From NCBI GenBank assembly GCA_017454855.1, contig JAFTCE010000149.1:1-39577 (forward strand): a DNA stretch of 39,577 bases, read 5' to 3'. Of the stretch, positions 22,357-31,446 are shown one piece after another. The DNA comes from Desulfovibrio sp. (GTDB lineage: Bacteria; Desulfobacterota; Desulfovibrionia; Desulfovibrionales; Desulfovibrionaceae). Each line of letters starts with the position of its first letter. Position 1 is the first letter of the stretch. Made by a program: the position numbers and the translations under genes. The notes beneath the pieces are model-generated. The model saw nothing but the letters and a program-made list of their open reading frames with translations, was not told where the DNA came from and ran no database searches.

Positions 22357-25062
22357 ATGTCCGAAGCGCCCCCGCAAATGACCCCCATGTTCGAACAGTA
22401 CGCACGCATTAAGGCGGAACATCCTGATGCGCTGCTTTTTTACCGCATGGGTGATTTTTACGAACTTTTCTTTGATGACGCCCGCGTGGCAGCGCGAGAA
22501 TTGCAGCTCACACTGACAAGCCGCAATCGCGAAGCCGAAAATCCCGTTCCCATGTGCGGTGTACCCTGGCATTCCGCCAGTACCTACGTAGCCCAGCTCG
22601 TGGACAAGGGGTATCATGTGGCCATCTGTGACCAGACAGAAGACCCCAAGACTGCCAAAGGGCTTGTCAAGCGAGCCGTAAGCCGTGTCATTACGCCGGG
22701 CACCATTCTTGAGGATGATAACCTCAACAGCAAAAGCCACAACTTTCTTGCCGCCCTCTTTCCCAAGTCCGGCGGCGGAGGCGGTCTTGCCTGGGCCGAT
22801 GTTTCCACCGGCCAGTGGTCAGGTGTGGAATTTCGCCGGGACGACGAACTATGGCAGTGGGCACAGAAACTGGCCCCACGTGAACTGCTGCTGCCCGAAG
22901 GCACGAATCCTCCCCCGCACTGTCTGTTGGAAGGTGTGCGCGTGGTGCGCATGGCACGTGCGCATTTCGCCGCAAAACGCGCCGAAGAGCGCGTACTGAC
23001 GGCGCAAGGCGTGCAGGAAACCGCAGCACTGGGCCTGGAGGACAAGCCGTGTACGCTCTGCGCCTGTGGCGCACTGTTGGCCTATCTTGAGCAGACGCAG
23101 CTACGCGCACCAGAACAAATCCTGCCCTTCGTCCCCCTGAATCTGAGCCGCCGCATGCTCATCGACGATGTGACGGAACGCAATCTAGAAATCTTTGTCC
23201 GCCTGAACGGACGCAAAGGCAAGGGTACACTGCGGCATGTGCTGGATCGCACCATGACGCCCATGGGGGGACGCCTCTTGGAAGACATGTTGCGCCACCC
23301 CTGGCGCGATGTGGACGCTATACTGCGCATTCAGGATGCCGTGGAATTTTTTTGCCACGACGCAGGCCGCAATGCACTGCGCGAGGCCCTCGCTGACGTC
23401 TGTGATCTGGAACGTCTTTCCACCCGCATCAGCCTCAATCAAGGCAGCCCCCGCGACTTTATTGCCCTACGCAACAGCCTTGCCGCCTTGCCCCATGTCC
23501 TTGCGGTACTCCAAAGCCAGACGCACTGCGACGCGCAGGACAATGCCGACGAACCTGCCAACCCGCCACCACCTGCGGACATTGTCGAAATCATGACCTC
23601 ATGGGATGGCCTGGAAGACTGCGCAACGCTGCTGCAGAGCGCTCTGGTTGACAATCCGCCCATGACCATCAGCGATGGCGGATTGTTCCGCCAGGGCTAC
23701 AATGCGGAACTGGATCGTCTGCTCAATCTTGCCGAACACGGCGAGCAGCAGTTGCAAGCCATGCTGGAGCAGGAACAGGCTAAAACCGGCATCAGTAAGC
23801 TCAAGTTGGGGCATCATCGGGCTTTTGGCTATTATTTTGAATGCTCACGCGCCGCGCACAAGGGTCCTGTGCCCGAGCATTTCATCCGCCGCCAAAGCCT
23901 TGCCAACGTAGAACGCTTCACCACTGAGGCGCTGAAAGCCCTGGAGGATTCCCTGATCTCCGCCGCCGACAAACGCAAGGCCCTGGAATATACCCTGTTT
24001 CAGGAACTGCGGGATCAGGTCGCCGCCAGGCGGGAACGCATTATCCATGCTGCCGATGTCATAGCACACCTGGACTACTGGCAGACACTCTCCGATGTCG
24101 GTCGACGCAATGGCTGGAGCCGCCCCGAGTTGACGACGGAACCTCTCCTGGACATCCGCGAAGGACGGCATCCCGTCGTGGAAGACATCAAGGGACAAGC
24201 CAATTTTGTGCCCAATGACATTCGCCTCGGATCAGGCCACCATCTCTGCCTGCTCACTGGACCCAACATGTCGGGCAAGTCCACGATCTTGCGGCAGGTG
24301 GCCATTATTTGCCTCTTGGCCCAGATGGGTTCCCTAGTACCGGCAAGCCGCGCTCGCCTGGGGCTGGTGGATCGTCTGTTTTCCCGCGTGGGCGCGTCGG
24401 ACAATCTGGCGCAGGGCCAAAGTACCTTTATGGTGGAAATGATGGAAACGGCCCGCATCTTGCGCCAGGCGACCTCGCGCAGCCTGATTATTCTGGACGA
24501 AATCGGTCGCGGCACAAGCACCTACGATGGCGTTGCCCTGGCCTGGGCCGTCGTGGAGGATTTGGCCAAGCGTGCCAAAGGAAGCCTGCGCACACTGTTT
24601 GCGACACACTACCATGAACTCACGGGACTCGAAGGCAACATCAAGGGCGTGTTTACCATGAATATCGCCATACGCGAGTACAAGGGCGACATCCTCTTTC
24701 TGCACAAACTGCTGCCTGGGCCATCGGATCGCAGCTATGGCGTGGAAGTGGCCCGCCTGGCAGGCGTACCCGGGCCTGTCGTCCAGCGAGCCAGGGTCAT
24801 CCTCGCCGACCTTGAACGCAACAGGGAACCCGCACGGAAAACCATGGCCTTAGCCATGACGCTGCCTGGCGTGGACATGCCATTGCCCCAAGAAAAAACC
24901 ACGCCGCAGATTTCCGCAGCCCCCCCGAACACGGAACATCCCCTCGTCCTGCTCCTGCGCGACCTGCAACCCGAAAATCTCAGCCCTCTGGAAGCCCTCA
25001 AGCTGATTATGGAATGGAAAAATCTCTGGGGACAAAACCACAGCGAGGATATTCATGAGTAA
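22357..25062 (+). CDS. mutS: DNA mismatch repair protein MutS
   Basis: Recognises mismatches and small loops and recruits MutL. The 901-residue protein has the mismatch-reading motif FYRMGDFYELFFDDA (Phe and Glu of F-x-E) near residue 30, the connector and clamp regions, Walker A TGPNMSGKST near residue 634, the Walker B region RSLIILDEIGRGTS, and LFATHYHELTGLE. The C-terminal NLSPLEALKLIMEWK is the typical dimer/tetramer-end motif. The ATG at 22357 has a weak ribosome site, but the distance to the first motif matches other MutS1 proteins. It overlaps the following DUF1992 gene by eight bases. No separate promoter was recognised after the lapA terminator. Confidence 0.98.
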   Translation: MSEAPPQMTPMFEQYARIKAEHPDALLFYRMGDFYELFFDDARVAARELQLTLTSRNREAENPVPMCGVPWHSASTYVAQLVDKGYHVAICDQTEDPKTAKGLVKRAVSRVITPGTILEDDNLNSKSHNFLAALFPKSGGGGGLAWADVSTGQWSGVEFRRDDELWQWAQKLAPRELLLPEGTNPPPHCLLEGVRVVRMARAHFAAKRAEERVLTAQGVQETAALGLEDKPCTLCACGALLAYLEQTQLRAPEQILPFVPLNLSRRMLIDDVTERNLEIFVRLNGRKGKGTLRHVLDRTMTPMGGRLLEDMLRHPWRDVDAILRIQDAVEFFCHDAGRNALREALADVCDLERLSTRISLNQGSPRDFIALRNSLAALPHVLAVLQSQTHCDAQDNADEPANPPPPADIVEIMTSWDGLEDCATLLQSALVDNPPMTISDGGLFRQGYNAELDRLLNLAEHGEQQLQAMLEQEQAKTGISKLKLGHHRAFGYYFECSRAAHKGPVPEHFIRRQSLANVERFTTEALKALEDSLISAADKRKALEYTLFQELRDQVAARRERIIHAADVIAHLDYWQTLSDVGRRNGWSRPELTTEPLLDIREGRHPVVEDIKGQANFVPNDIRLGSGHHLCLLTGPNMSGKSTILRQVAIICLLAQMGSLVPASRARLGLVDRLFSRVGASDNLAQGQSTFMVEMMETARILRQATSRSLIILDEIGRGTSTYDGVALAWAVVEDLAKRAKGSLRTLFATHYHELTGLEGNIKGVFTMNIAIREYKGDILFLHKLLPGPSDRSYGVEVARLAGVPGPVVQRARVILADLERNREPARKTMALAMTLPGVDMPLPQEKTTPQISAAPPNTEHPLVLLLRDLQPENLSPLEALKLIMEWKNLWGQNHSEDIHE

Positions 25063-25447
25063 TCTCAATCCCATGTCAGCCATCCAGCTCATTGCGGAAA
25101 AACGCATTGAAGAAGCCCAGGCCCAAGGCGCTTTTGACAACCTGCCCGGCCAGGGACAGCCTCTGGAACTGGAAGATTTGAGCCATGTCCCAGAGGAACT
25201 GCGCATGGCCTACAAAGTCCTGCGCAATGCCGGCTGCCTTCCGCCCGAACTGGAAGAACGCAGAGAATTAAACCGACTCGTGGACATGCTGGATGCCTGC
25301 GAGGACGAACAAGAACGTGTGCGGCAAATGCAACGCTTGCGCTTTATGATTACGCGCGCAAAAATGCGTTTCCCCAAATCACTTCACCTCGAGGAGGACG
25401 ATCCCTATTATGACCGACTTCTGGATCGCATTCAGTTGCAGCGCTAA
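25055..25447 (+). CDS. DUF1992 (DnaJC28-like) family protein
   Basis: 130 residues; begins at ATG 25055, overlapping the end of mutS by eight bases (ATGAGTAA). The N-terminal AIQLIAEKRIEEAQAQGAFDNLPGQGQPLEL is the DUF1992 signature (eeri.eA...GeFd.LpG.GkPl), followed by helical RMAYKVLRNAGCLPPELEERRELNRL. This conserved domain is also found in eukaryotic DNAJC28, there together with a J domain. The bacterial role is not established. The overlap implies cotranslation with MutS, but no functional link is known. Confidence 0.9.
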   Translation: MSNLNPMSAIQLIAEKRIEEAQAQGAFDNLPGQGQPLELEDLSHVPEELRMAYKVLRNAGCLPPELEERRELNRLVDMLDACEDEQERVRQMQRLRFMITRAKMRFPKSLHLEEDDPYYDRLLDRIQLQR

Positions 25448-25540
25448 TATCCCCCGACATTTTTTCCTCACAAGCGAGGCGAGGAAAGCGTTTGCCTGAA
25501 GTTTTTCAATGTATTGATATAAAAAACATTTTTTACCTGA

Positions 25541-25569
25541 TTGCCAGTATTTTGCCATCGACCTGGCAA
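25541..25569. promoter_or_regulatory. Possible operator: two TTGCCA boxes and an inverted TGGCAA
   Basis: TTGCCA at 25541-25546 and 25552-25557 form an 11-base-spaced direct repeat. TGGCAA at 25564-25569 is inverted relative to the second box with a six-base gap. The cluster is about 30-45 bases upstream of the TPR gene start. A weak inverted repeat TTTCCTC...GAGGAAA is nearby at 25463-25487. Function is inferred only from arrangement. Confidence 0.35.
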
Positions 25570-25597
25570 GCCAGCACCTTGCTATTCCATGTGAATA

Positions 25598-26494
25598 ATG
25601 TACATTTCCCCCATGCGACGTTCCAAATTCATTGGTGTGTATTCCCTCGTTCAGCAGACAGAAAGGCATGGCAAAAAGCACTACTTCGCGTGGGGGCTTT
25701 CGGGCGATGCTTATGCGGTGCAGGAACTCAATGCCGCATTTCGGCCTGTGGCTGAAGCGGAACTGGTTGAGAGCCGTACCTTTATCCAAAATTTCCAGAA
25801 CGAGCCTTCCATCTTGGCCGTACCCGTTGTCACGCCAGACTTCGGCAATCTAGAATCCGTTGCAACGAGACAGAGGGGAAAGGGCACTCTCCAGCAGGAC
25901 GCAACGCAAGGAGTATTCGATTTCTATCAACAGAAAACCGTGCGCGACCAGGCCAGGCAAACAGCCAGGGTCGAAGCAACGCCGCCGTTCGGTGTCCAGC
26001 CCACAAAGCCGCGCTCCGAACCTGAAACACCCCCCAAACAAGGCGCTTTTGACCTAGAGGCCGCACGCAAGGCCAAGGTTTTGGAAACACATATGCGTGA
26101 GACCTTTCGTCAAATCTTGTTGCGCCTCAAAAGGCCGCGCGAACGCCAGGCGGCCATGCTGGCATTGAAGCAGCTTGCCAGCGCTACAGAAGGCATTGTC
26201 CCTGAGCACAAACATATGTTCCGCGATTTTGGCGTGCGGCTGCGTCAAAGTCTCCAGCCGGAGCTGGCCTTGCTCTTTAACCGCAAGACAGTAGAACTTG
26301 CGCCCAATGACGATCATGCACGCTTCAACCTCGCCAGAATTCTTTGTATTCTCGGTCAGTACGATGAAGCCGCCACACAAGTGCGCGCTGCCATGAACAT
26401 GGATCAGAATGAACCGATCTATGGAAAAATGTTGGCACATATTCTCGCGCTGCAACAAGAGGATGCCTCACCCTCATCCACTGGCCGGAGCTAA
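25598..26494 (+). CDS. TPR-containing protein of unknown function
   Basis: 298 residues from ATG 25598; ATG 25613 (MRRSKFIGVYSL) is an equally plausible start, and neither has a clear ribosome site. The N-terminal about 90 residues (KHYFAWGLSGDAYAVQELNAAF, then ESRTFIQNFQNEPSILAVPV) form a small domain I do not recognise. A Pro/Gln/Lys-rich linker (about 95-155) follows. The C-terminal about 140 residues are helical and end in a TPR-like repeat (KTVELAPNDDHARFNLARIL, then GQYDEAATQVRAAMNMDQNEP). No signal peptide. It starts a run of plus-strand genes (AMIN protein, ACT, DUF711, YpfJ). A scaffold or adaptor role is inferred only from the TPR. Confidence 0.8.
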   Translation: MYISPMRRSKFIGVYSLVQQTERHGKKHYFAWGLSGDAYAVQELNAAFRPVAEAELVESRTFIQNFQNEPSILAVPVVTPDFGNLESVATRQRGKGTLQQDATQGVFDFYQQKTVRDQARQTARVEATPPFGVQPTKPRSEPETPPKQGAFDLEAARKAKVLETHMRETFRQILLRLKRPRERQAAMLALKQLASATEGIVPEHKHMFRDFGVRLRQSLQPELALLFNRKTVELAPNDDHARFNLARILCILGQYDEAATQVRAAMNMDQNEPIYGKMLAHILALQQEDASPSSTGRS

Positions 26495-26532
26495 AACAAG
26501 CACTCCGGACATCATTGCAGGAGCCTGTCGGT

Positions 26533-27396
26533 ATGAATAAAATATTTCTCAGTCTACTTGTGGCTGTCTGTGTTCTCGGCATGGTTTTGATCATGCTCAA
26601 TGAACGACTGCGCAAGCCAGATTCCACTCCAGCCCCGCCCAATCTCACAGAACCAGCCACGCAGGCCGACATGACGCCCTTGCCTTCTTCTCCTGCCGAC
26701 AGGCCGACATATCCACCCATTGCCAAACCCGAACCCCCGTCCGCCGTTCAGACGCCTGCAGCCCGCCTTGAAGCAACGGAGCAACGTCAGGAACGCGCCG
26801 CGCAAGCGCCCCGTCAGGAAAGAACTCCCGCGCAGCAAAAGCCTGAAAAAGCTGCCGAGACCGCGCACGCGCCGCAACCTTCTGCTTCATTGAAAGCAGA
26901 AAAACCTCATGCCACGCCAGCAACACCGCCCAAGCAGGAATCTGCGGTCAAACCGGCCGTCAAACCGGAAGCACCTAAGCAGGATCCTACGCCCAGCGTC
27001 AAGCCTGAAACCGCCAAGCCCCTTGTCAAAGAGGAAGCTCCCCGCCAAAGCCCAGCGGAAAAAGAAAAGGAAAAGGCAGACATTCCGCAGCAACGCAGCA
27101 TCAGCAAATTTGTGGTTTTCGCCCGTGACAAGGGGGCCACGGTTCGTTTGGTCGCTACTGCGCCCATCACGTACAAAAGCATGGCATTGGCAGATCCCCC
27201 GCGCCTGGTGGTGGATCTGGAAGGCGTATGGCAGATCAAGGCCCCGGGCGTCCCCAAAAATGTCATGGTGACCAATGTCCGTCTTGGCAAGGAAAGCAAA
27301 AGAACGCGCATAGTCATTGACTTAAAAGAAAAAGGGCGCACTCGCTACATCCTTTCCAAGGATCTCAAAACCCTGGACATACGCCTGGATCAATAA
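26533..27396 (+). CDS. Membrane-anchored AMIN-domain protein with long Pro/Ala/Lys linker
   Basis: 287 residues from ATG 26533. An N-terminal hydrophobic segment (IFLSLLVAVCVLGMVLIML, residues 4-22) anchors the protein with its bulk outside. Residues about 25-190 are a low-complexity Pro/Ala/Lys/Glu linker with repeated KPE/KP units, long enough to cross much of the periplasm. The last about 95 residues (SKFVVFARDKGATVRLVATAP..., PPRLVVDLEGVW, KRTRIVIDLKEKG) match an AMIN domain, which in other proteins binds peptidoglycan or directs localisation. No amidase or secretin domain is attached. It could be a cell-envelope linker protein; the domain call is good, the role inferred. Confidence 0.82.
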   Translation: MNKIFLSLLVAVCVLGMVLIMLNERLRKPDSTPAPPNLTEPATQADMTPLPSSPADRPTYPPIAKPEPPSAVQTPAARLEATEQRQERAAQAPRQERTPAQQKPEKAAETAHAPQPSASLKAEKPHATPATPPKQESAVKPAVKPEAPKQDPTPSVKPETAKPLVKEEAPRQSPAEKEKEKADIPQQRSISKFVVFARDKGATVRLVATAPITYKSMALADPPRLVVDLEGVWQIKAPGVPKNVMVTNVRLGKESKRTRIVIDLKEKGRTRYILSKDLKTLDIRLDQ

Positions 27397-27414
27397 GCAA
27401 AGGACACAGCAGGC

Positions 27415-27975
27415 ATGCCCAAATACACAGCCTCTTTTTTGGGACGCGATTGTCCCGGCGTGGTCGCCACCATCGGTCATATTCTGGAAGAAGCCGGTTG
27501 CAACATTGAGGAAGTGACCCAAACCATCCTTTCCGGAGAATTTGCCGCCATTTTTGTGGTGGCAGCTCCGCTCGCAGATGCAGATGCCTTACGCGCCAGG
27601 TTTTGCGCTGGTCTAGCCCAGGCCCAGGTAGACCTTTCCGTTCTGGTGCGACCGGCCATTGAAGGACAGTGGGGCGTCGGGCTACACTACGAACCCTTTG
27701 TCGTCACTGCCGACGGCGCGGACAGACCGGGACTGATTGCCTCCATGAGCCGCGTTTTCGCCAGGCACGGTGTGAATATTGAAAGCCTCAAGGCCATCTT
27801 GGGGGAAGGAGGCGCCCATCACGCGCTCTTTGCCTTTGAAGTCATGGTGCCCGACAGTGTGGATTTGGGCCGCCTGCGCCGTGAACTGGCCTGCGAAGCC
27901 CAGAACCACGGACTGCGGGTGAGTGTGCAGCATCGGGATATTTTCGAAGCCGTCCACAGGGTCAATTCCTTTTAG
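27415..27975 (+). CDS. Tandem ACT-domain protein (GcvR-like)
   Basis: 186 residues with two ACT domains: ASFLGRDCPGVVATIGHILEEAGCNIEE at the N-terminus and VTADGADRPGLIASMSRVFARHGVNIESL from about residue 97. Both have the D-x-PG turn and the helix of ligand-binding ACT domains. This two-ACT layout is that of glycine-cleavage repressor-like (GcvR) proteins, which bind amino acids and have no DNA-binding domain of their own. It is 12 bases upstream of the DUF711 gene. An ACT-domain protein beside DUF711/UPF0210 is a recurring bacterial pairing, so the two probably work together. Confidence 0.88.
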   Translation: MPKYTASFLGRDCPGVVATIGHILEEAGCNIEEVTQTILSGEFAAIFVVAAPLADADALRARFCAGLAQAQVDLSVLVRPAIEGQWGVGLHYEPFVVTADGADRPGLIASMSRVFARHGVNIESLKAILGEGGAHHALFAFEVMVPDSVDLGRLRRELACEAQNHGLRVSVQHRDIFEAVHRVNSF

Positions 27976-27987
27976 CGGGGGTACGCC

Positions 27988-29373
27988 ATGCTTTCAGAAC
28001 GTGAAGTCATCAGCACACTGAACATGCTCCGCAATGAACATCTGGACGTGCGCACCGTCACCCTGGGTGTGAGCCTCTTTGATTGCGTCAGCCACGATTT
28101 GGATCTCTTTACCGCCAACGTGCGGGCCAAGATCAGGCGTTATGCCGCACAACTTGTGACCGTATGCAATGAAGTGGGCGACAAGTATGGCATCCCCGTG
28201 GTCAATAAGCGCATTAGCGTCAGCCCTGTGGCTGTGGTCGGAGCGCCTTTCGGACCAGCAGGCATGGTGACCATAGGCAAATCTCTGGACGAAGCCGCCA
28301 AGGAGTGCGGCGTGGACTTTTTAGGCGGCTTTTCCGCCTTGGTCGAAAAGGGTTTTGCCAAGGGAGACCGTGCCCTCATTGACGCCCTTCCCCAGGCTCT
28401 GGCCGAAACAGACCGCATCTGTTCCTCCATCAATGTGGCTTCCTCCCGTAGCGGCATTAACATGGATGCCGTGGCCCTCATGGGCGAGCAGATACTCAAG
28501 GTTGCCCGGGCCACGGCTGACCGTGGCGGCATAGGTTGCGCCAAACTCGTTGTCTTTGCCAACATCCCGCAGGATATCCCCTTCATGGCTGGGGCCTATC
28601 TGGGCGTCGGCGAACCCGACGTGGTCATCAACGTGGGCGTCTCCGGTCCGGGTGTGGTCAAGAAAGCCCTGGAGCGCGCCCGCGAGGCTGGTCACAATGC
28701 GGACGGGACGCCCATGACCCTGCTGGATATGGCCGAGGTCATCAAACGCACGGCCTACAAGGTGACTCGCGTCGGTGAGATGATCGGCTCAGAAGTGGCC
28801 GGTCGTTTGGGCATCCCCTTCGGCGTGTGCGACCTTTCCCTGGCCCCTACGCCTGCTGTGGGCGATTCCGTGGGCGAAATATTCCAGACGCTCGGCCTTT
28901 CCAGCATAGGCGCGCCCGGCAGCACCGCCGTGTTGGCCATGCTCAATGACGCGGTGAAAAAGGGCGGGGCCTTTGCCTCATCTTCCGTGGGCGGACTGTC
29001 CGGAGCCTTTATCCCCGTATCCGAAGATTCCAGCATCGAAGCCGCCGCCACGTCCGGCTTGTTGAGCCTGGAAAAGCTGGAAGCCCTGACGAGCGTGTGT
29101 TCCGTGGGCCTGGATATGATTGCCATACCTGGCGACACGTCGGCTGCCACCATTGCCGGCATGATTGCGGATGAAATGGCCATAGGCATGATCAATCACA
29201 AAACAACAGCCGTGCGCCTTATACCCGCTCCCGGGAAGCGCGTGGGTGAGGAAGTTGTCTTTGGCGGTCTCCTGGGACGAGCTGCTGTCATCCCCGTGCC
29301 CAAGGGCGATTCCAGCGTGTTTATCGGTTTGGGCGGACGCATCCCAGCGCCCATCCACAGCCTGAAGAATTAA
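27988..29373 (+). CDS. DUF711/UPF0210 (PFL-like fold) family protein
   Basis: 461 residues, the usual family size. Characteristic stretches include [20 protein letters not shown] at the start, [73 protein letters not shown] and the C-terminal [18 protein letters not shown]. The family is related in fold to pyruvate formate-lyase/ribonucleotide-reductase barrels, but I see no glycyl-radical motif, so radical catalysis should not be assumed. The reaction is unknown. It follows the tandem ACT gene by 12 bases in a clear operon; amino-acid-responsive control through the ACT protein is the natural hypothesis. Confidence 0.92.
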   Translation: MLSEREVISTLNMLRNEHLDVRTVTLGVSLFDCVSHDLDLFTANVRAKIRRYAAQLVTVCNEVGDKYGIPVVNKRISVSPVAVVGAPFGPAGMVTIGKSLDEAAKECGVDFLGGFSALVEKGFAKGDRALIDALPQALAETDRICSSINVASSRSGINMDAVALMGEQILKVARATADRGGIGCAKLVVFANIPQDIPFMAGAYLGVGEPDVVINVGVSGPGVVKKALERAREAGHNADGTPMTLLDMAEVIKRTAYKVTRVGEMIGSEVAGRLGIPFGVCDLSLAPTPAVGDSVGEIFQTLGLSSIGAPGSTAVLAMLNDAVKKGGAFASSSVGGLSGAFIPVSEDSSIEAAATSGLLSLEKLEALTSVCSVGLDMIAIPGDTSAATIAGMIADEMAIGMINHKTTAVRLIPAPGKRVGEEVVFGGLLGRAAVIPVPKGDSSVFIGLGGRIPAPIHSLKN

Positions 29374-29404
29374 CCGCAGAACTTTGACATCGCGAGGTAA
29401 CACT

Positions 29405-30259
29405 ATGCGCTGGCAGCACATGGCAGGAAGCAGCAATGTGGAAGACCGCAGAGGACACCCAGCACGTGGCCTGCGAGGCATGCCCATGGGGGGCAAGAGC
29501 AGCGTTCTCGTGCTGCTGGTGGTGCTTGTGGCTGGCTATTACGGCGTGGATCTCACGGGGCTGCTTTCCGACGGCAGCGTCGTAGCGCCCGTCGCCACGA
29601 GCAACATTTCTTCGCCCCAGGAACAAGAACTTGCGCGCTTCACCTCTGTGGTACTCAAGACCACAGAAGACGCCTGGCAAAACATCTTTCGGCGCGCAGG
29701 CAACGCCTATCCGCCCCCAACCCTGGTGCTGTACACCGGTGCCACGGAAACGGCCTGCGGTTATGGACAATCGGCCATGGGACCTTTCTATTGCCCGGGT
29801 GATGGCAAGGTGTATATTGACCTTGCCTTTTACCGTGACATGCAAAGCCATCTTGGCGGTGGCGGCGATTTTGCCCTCGGTTATGTGCTGGCCCATGAGG
29901 TAGGCCATCATGTGCAGAACGTCTTGGGCATCGCGCAAAAAGTACGCGAGATGCAGCGTGGCGCTTCCCAGGCTGAAGCCAACCGTCTTTCCGTCATGAT
30001 GGAATTACAGGCAGACTGCTTTGCCGGCGTTTGGGGACGCAGCGTCCAACGCCAGGGTTTGCTGGAACATGGCGATCTTGAAGAAGCCCTGAATACGGCT
30101 ACGGCCATTGGCGACGACAGACTGCAGCGCCGTCAGACAGGCCGCGTGGTGCCGGACAGTTTCACCCACGGCACATCACAGCAGCGCTATGCCTGGTTCA
30201 AATGGGGCTTTGACTCCGGCGACCCAGGCCAATGCAATACCTACGGAACTCTGCGCTAA
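29405..30259 (+). CDS. ypfJ: YpfJ-type neutral zinc metallopeptidase, membrane-anchored
   Basis: 284 residues from ATG 29405 (GAGG upstream); a longer frame from 29384 lacks support. The start [17 protein letters not shown], a single hydrophobic segment ([19 protein letters not shown], about residues 32-50), [27 protein letters not shown], the zinc motif HEVGHH near residue 168, and [11 protein letters not shown] with the probable third ligand all match the YpfJ/KPN_02809 putative peptidase family. Topology places the catalytic domain in the periplasm. The ending GDPGQCNTY is typical. Natural substrates are not known. It is the last plus-strand gene before a switch to minus-strand genes. Confidence 0.93.
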   Translation: MRWQHMAGSSNVEDRRGHPARGLRGMPMGGKSSVLVLLVVLVAGYYGVDLTGLLSDGSVVAPVATSNISSPQEQELARFTSVVLKTTEDAWQNIFRRAGNAYPPPTLVLYTGATETACGYGQSAMGPFYCPGDGKVYIDLAFYRDMQSHLGGGGDFALGYVLAHEVGHHVQNVLGIAQKVREMQRGASQAEANRLSVMMELQADCFAGVWGRSVQRQGLLEHGDLEEALNTATAIGDDRLQRRQTGRVVPDSFTHGTSQQRYAWFKWGFDSGDPGQCNTYGTLR

Positions 30260-30300
30260 GTTGCTGCCATTCTCAGGAAAAATTATTCCCCGGCTAAGCC

Positions 30301-30936
30301 TTACAGGCTCTTGCCCAGAGTGTATGCTTGCTGCGGATAGGACGTGCTATTGATGGCCCCAGCAGGCCAAACGCCAGGGGCAATGACACGGCCAGCATCC
30401 GTCCAGCCTAGATACTCGAGAAGCATTTCGTAATGCGTCACGAGAGGCTGTTCTTTACGTGCGGCATTGTCCGCATAGGTCATGAGCAAAACGGCCTTCT
30501 TTGCCCTGTGGATTTTGCCGTTGATGGCGTAAAAGCGGTCAATGACTGCTTTGAGCTGTGATGAAAAGCCGAAATAATACAGAGGTGTGGCAAAAACCAC
30601 TCCTTCAGCAGCGATGATGTGTTCACGCACGAATTGAAAATCGTCTTGGAACACGCATGGCCCGTCCATGCCGCAGGAATTGCAAGCTGTGCAGGGATGG
30701 ACATCCTTGAAGGCAGCATCAAAGCGGCGCACACTGTGTCCGGCTTCCTCAGCTCCCTTGGTAAACCATGCGGCCAGCGTTGCAGAATTGCCATTCTTCC
30801 TGGGACTTCCGGTCAATACCAAGATGTTCATATGTGTTCTCTTTGCCTCTGCAGTTGACGTACCGCCAAGGACAGGCGCAAGCCCCACAGCAGCAGTAGC
30901 GGCCAGCGAAGCGGCCACGAACTGACGTCGGTTCAT
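30301..30936 (-). CDS. Tat-exported iron-sulfur flavoprotein-like NAD(P)H oxidoreductase
   Basis: 211 residues from ATG 30936. The N-terminus NRRQFVAASLAATAAVGLAP with a likely cut near STAEA is a twin-arginine signal. The mature domain starts MNILVLTGSPRKNGNSA (FMN phosphate loop of flavodoxin-like FMN reductases). It contains HPCTACNSCGMDGPC, the compact CX2CX2CX5C arrangement of iron-sulfur flavoproteins, and then FATPLYYFGFSSQLKAVIDRFY (FMN loop). Isf proteins are usually cytoplasmic electron carriers or reductases acting on quinones, O2 or peroxide. Tat export of a folded flavin/Fe-S protein is sensible but unusual for the group. It lies 11 bases after the monooxygenase-like gene in the same operon. 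Confidence 0.88.
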   Translation of the reverse strand: MNRRQFVAASLAATAAVGLAPVLGGTSTAEAKRTHMNILVLTGSPRKNGNSATLAAWFTKGAEEAGHSVRRFDAAFKDVHPCTACNSCGMDGPCVFQDDFQFVREHIIAAEGVVFATPLYYFGFSSQLKAVIDRFYAINGKIHRAKKAVLLMTYADNAARKEQPLVTHYEMLLEYLGWTDAGRVIAPGVWPAGAINSTSYPQQAYTLGKSL

Positions 30937-30947
30937 GCTCAACGCCC

Positions 30948-31337
30948 CTAACGCCATTTGTCCTGTAGTTCCACTGGCACGGTTTCCAGCAAGGACTTGG
31001 CAAGGGACATATCCTTGGTCGTTTCGATATATTTCTTGAAATGCGACGTAGCGCGGTGCGCCTGATATGCCTGCTCGCTGGTGTACATTTCAAAAAAAAT
31101 CAATGCATCCGGGTTTCTCTTGTCTGCCACGCAGTAAAGCGCGAGTACACCCGGCTCTGTCCGCACGGACGTGCGCATCCCTTCGGTAACGGCGGCAATA
31201 AAGGCATCCTGCAGCCCCGGCTTGACCGTGATGTAGGCCATACGCACTAGAGGCTGTTCTTCTGCGGCATGGCCTTGAGCGGCAGGCAAAAGGAAAAGAC
31301 TCACAGCTATCAGCCCCACTATCAACGCTCTTTTCAT
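30948..31337 (-). CDS. Exported antibiotic-biosynthesis-monooxygenase (ABM) domain protein
   Basis: 129 residues from ATG 31337. A Sec signal peptide (KRALIVGLIAVSLFLLPAAQGHA) is followed by an ABM/dimeric alpha-beta barrel domain: VRMAYITVKPGLQDAFIAAV, EPGVLALYCVADKRNPDALIFFEMYTSEQAYQAH, SHFKKYIETTKDM. The relatives (YgiN-like) act on quinols or other electrophiles. An in-frame ATG at 31427, 20 bases beyond the tautomerase stop and with AAGGGAG upstream, would add 30 residues including LSRRTAMKALAMMGLG, which looks like a broken Tat signal. I prefer 31337 because it gives a clean signal peptide, but the longer start has the better-spaced ribosome site. Confidence 0.82.
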   Translation of the reverse strand: MKRALIVGLIAVSLFLLPAAQGHAAEEQPLVRMAYITVKPGLQDAFIAAVTEGMRTSVRTEPGVLALYCVADKRNPDALIFFEMYTSEQAYQAHRATSHFKKYIETTKDMSLAKSLLETVPVELQDKWR

Positions 31338-31446
31338 GCTCCCTCTGCTTCCACTCACATTCTCACGGCTGTGGCCCAAGCCCATCATGGCAAGGGCTTT
31401 CATGGCCGTCCGGCGTGAAAGAACCATGGCTGCCACTCCCTTATGC

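Noticed and set aside
21877-22740. 287-residue open frame on the minus strand
   Set aside because: Antisense to lapA, its terminator and the start of mutS; crosses a terminator and lacks a ribosome site.
29340-29404. TTGACA near 29382 as a promoter for ypfJ
   Set aside because: The only -10-like sequence (TATGCG) is 14 bases away and overlaps the start codon; spacing is wrong.
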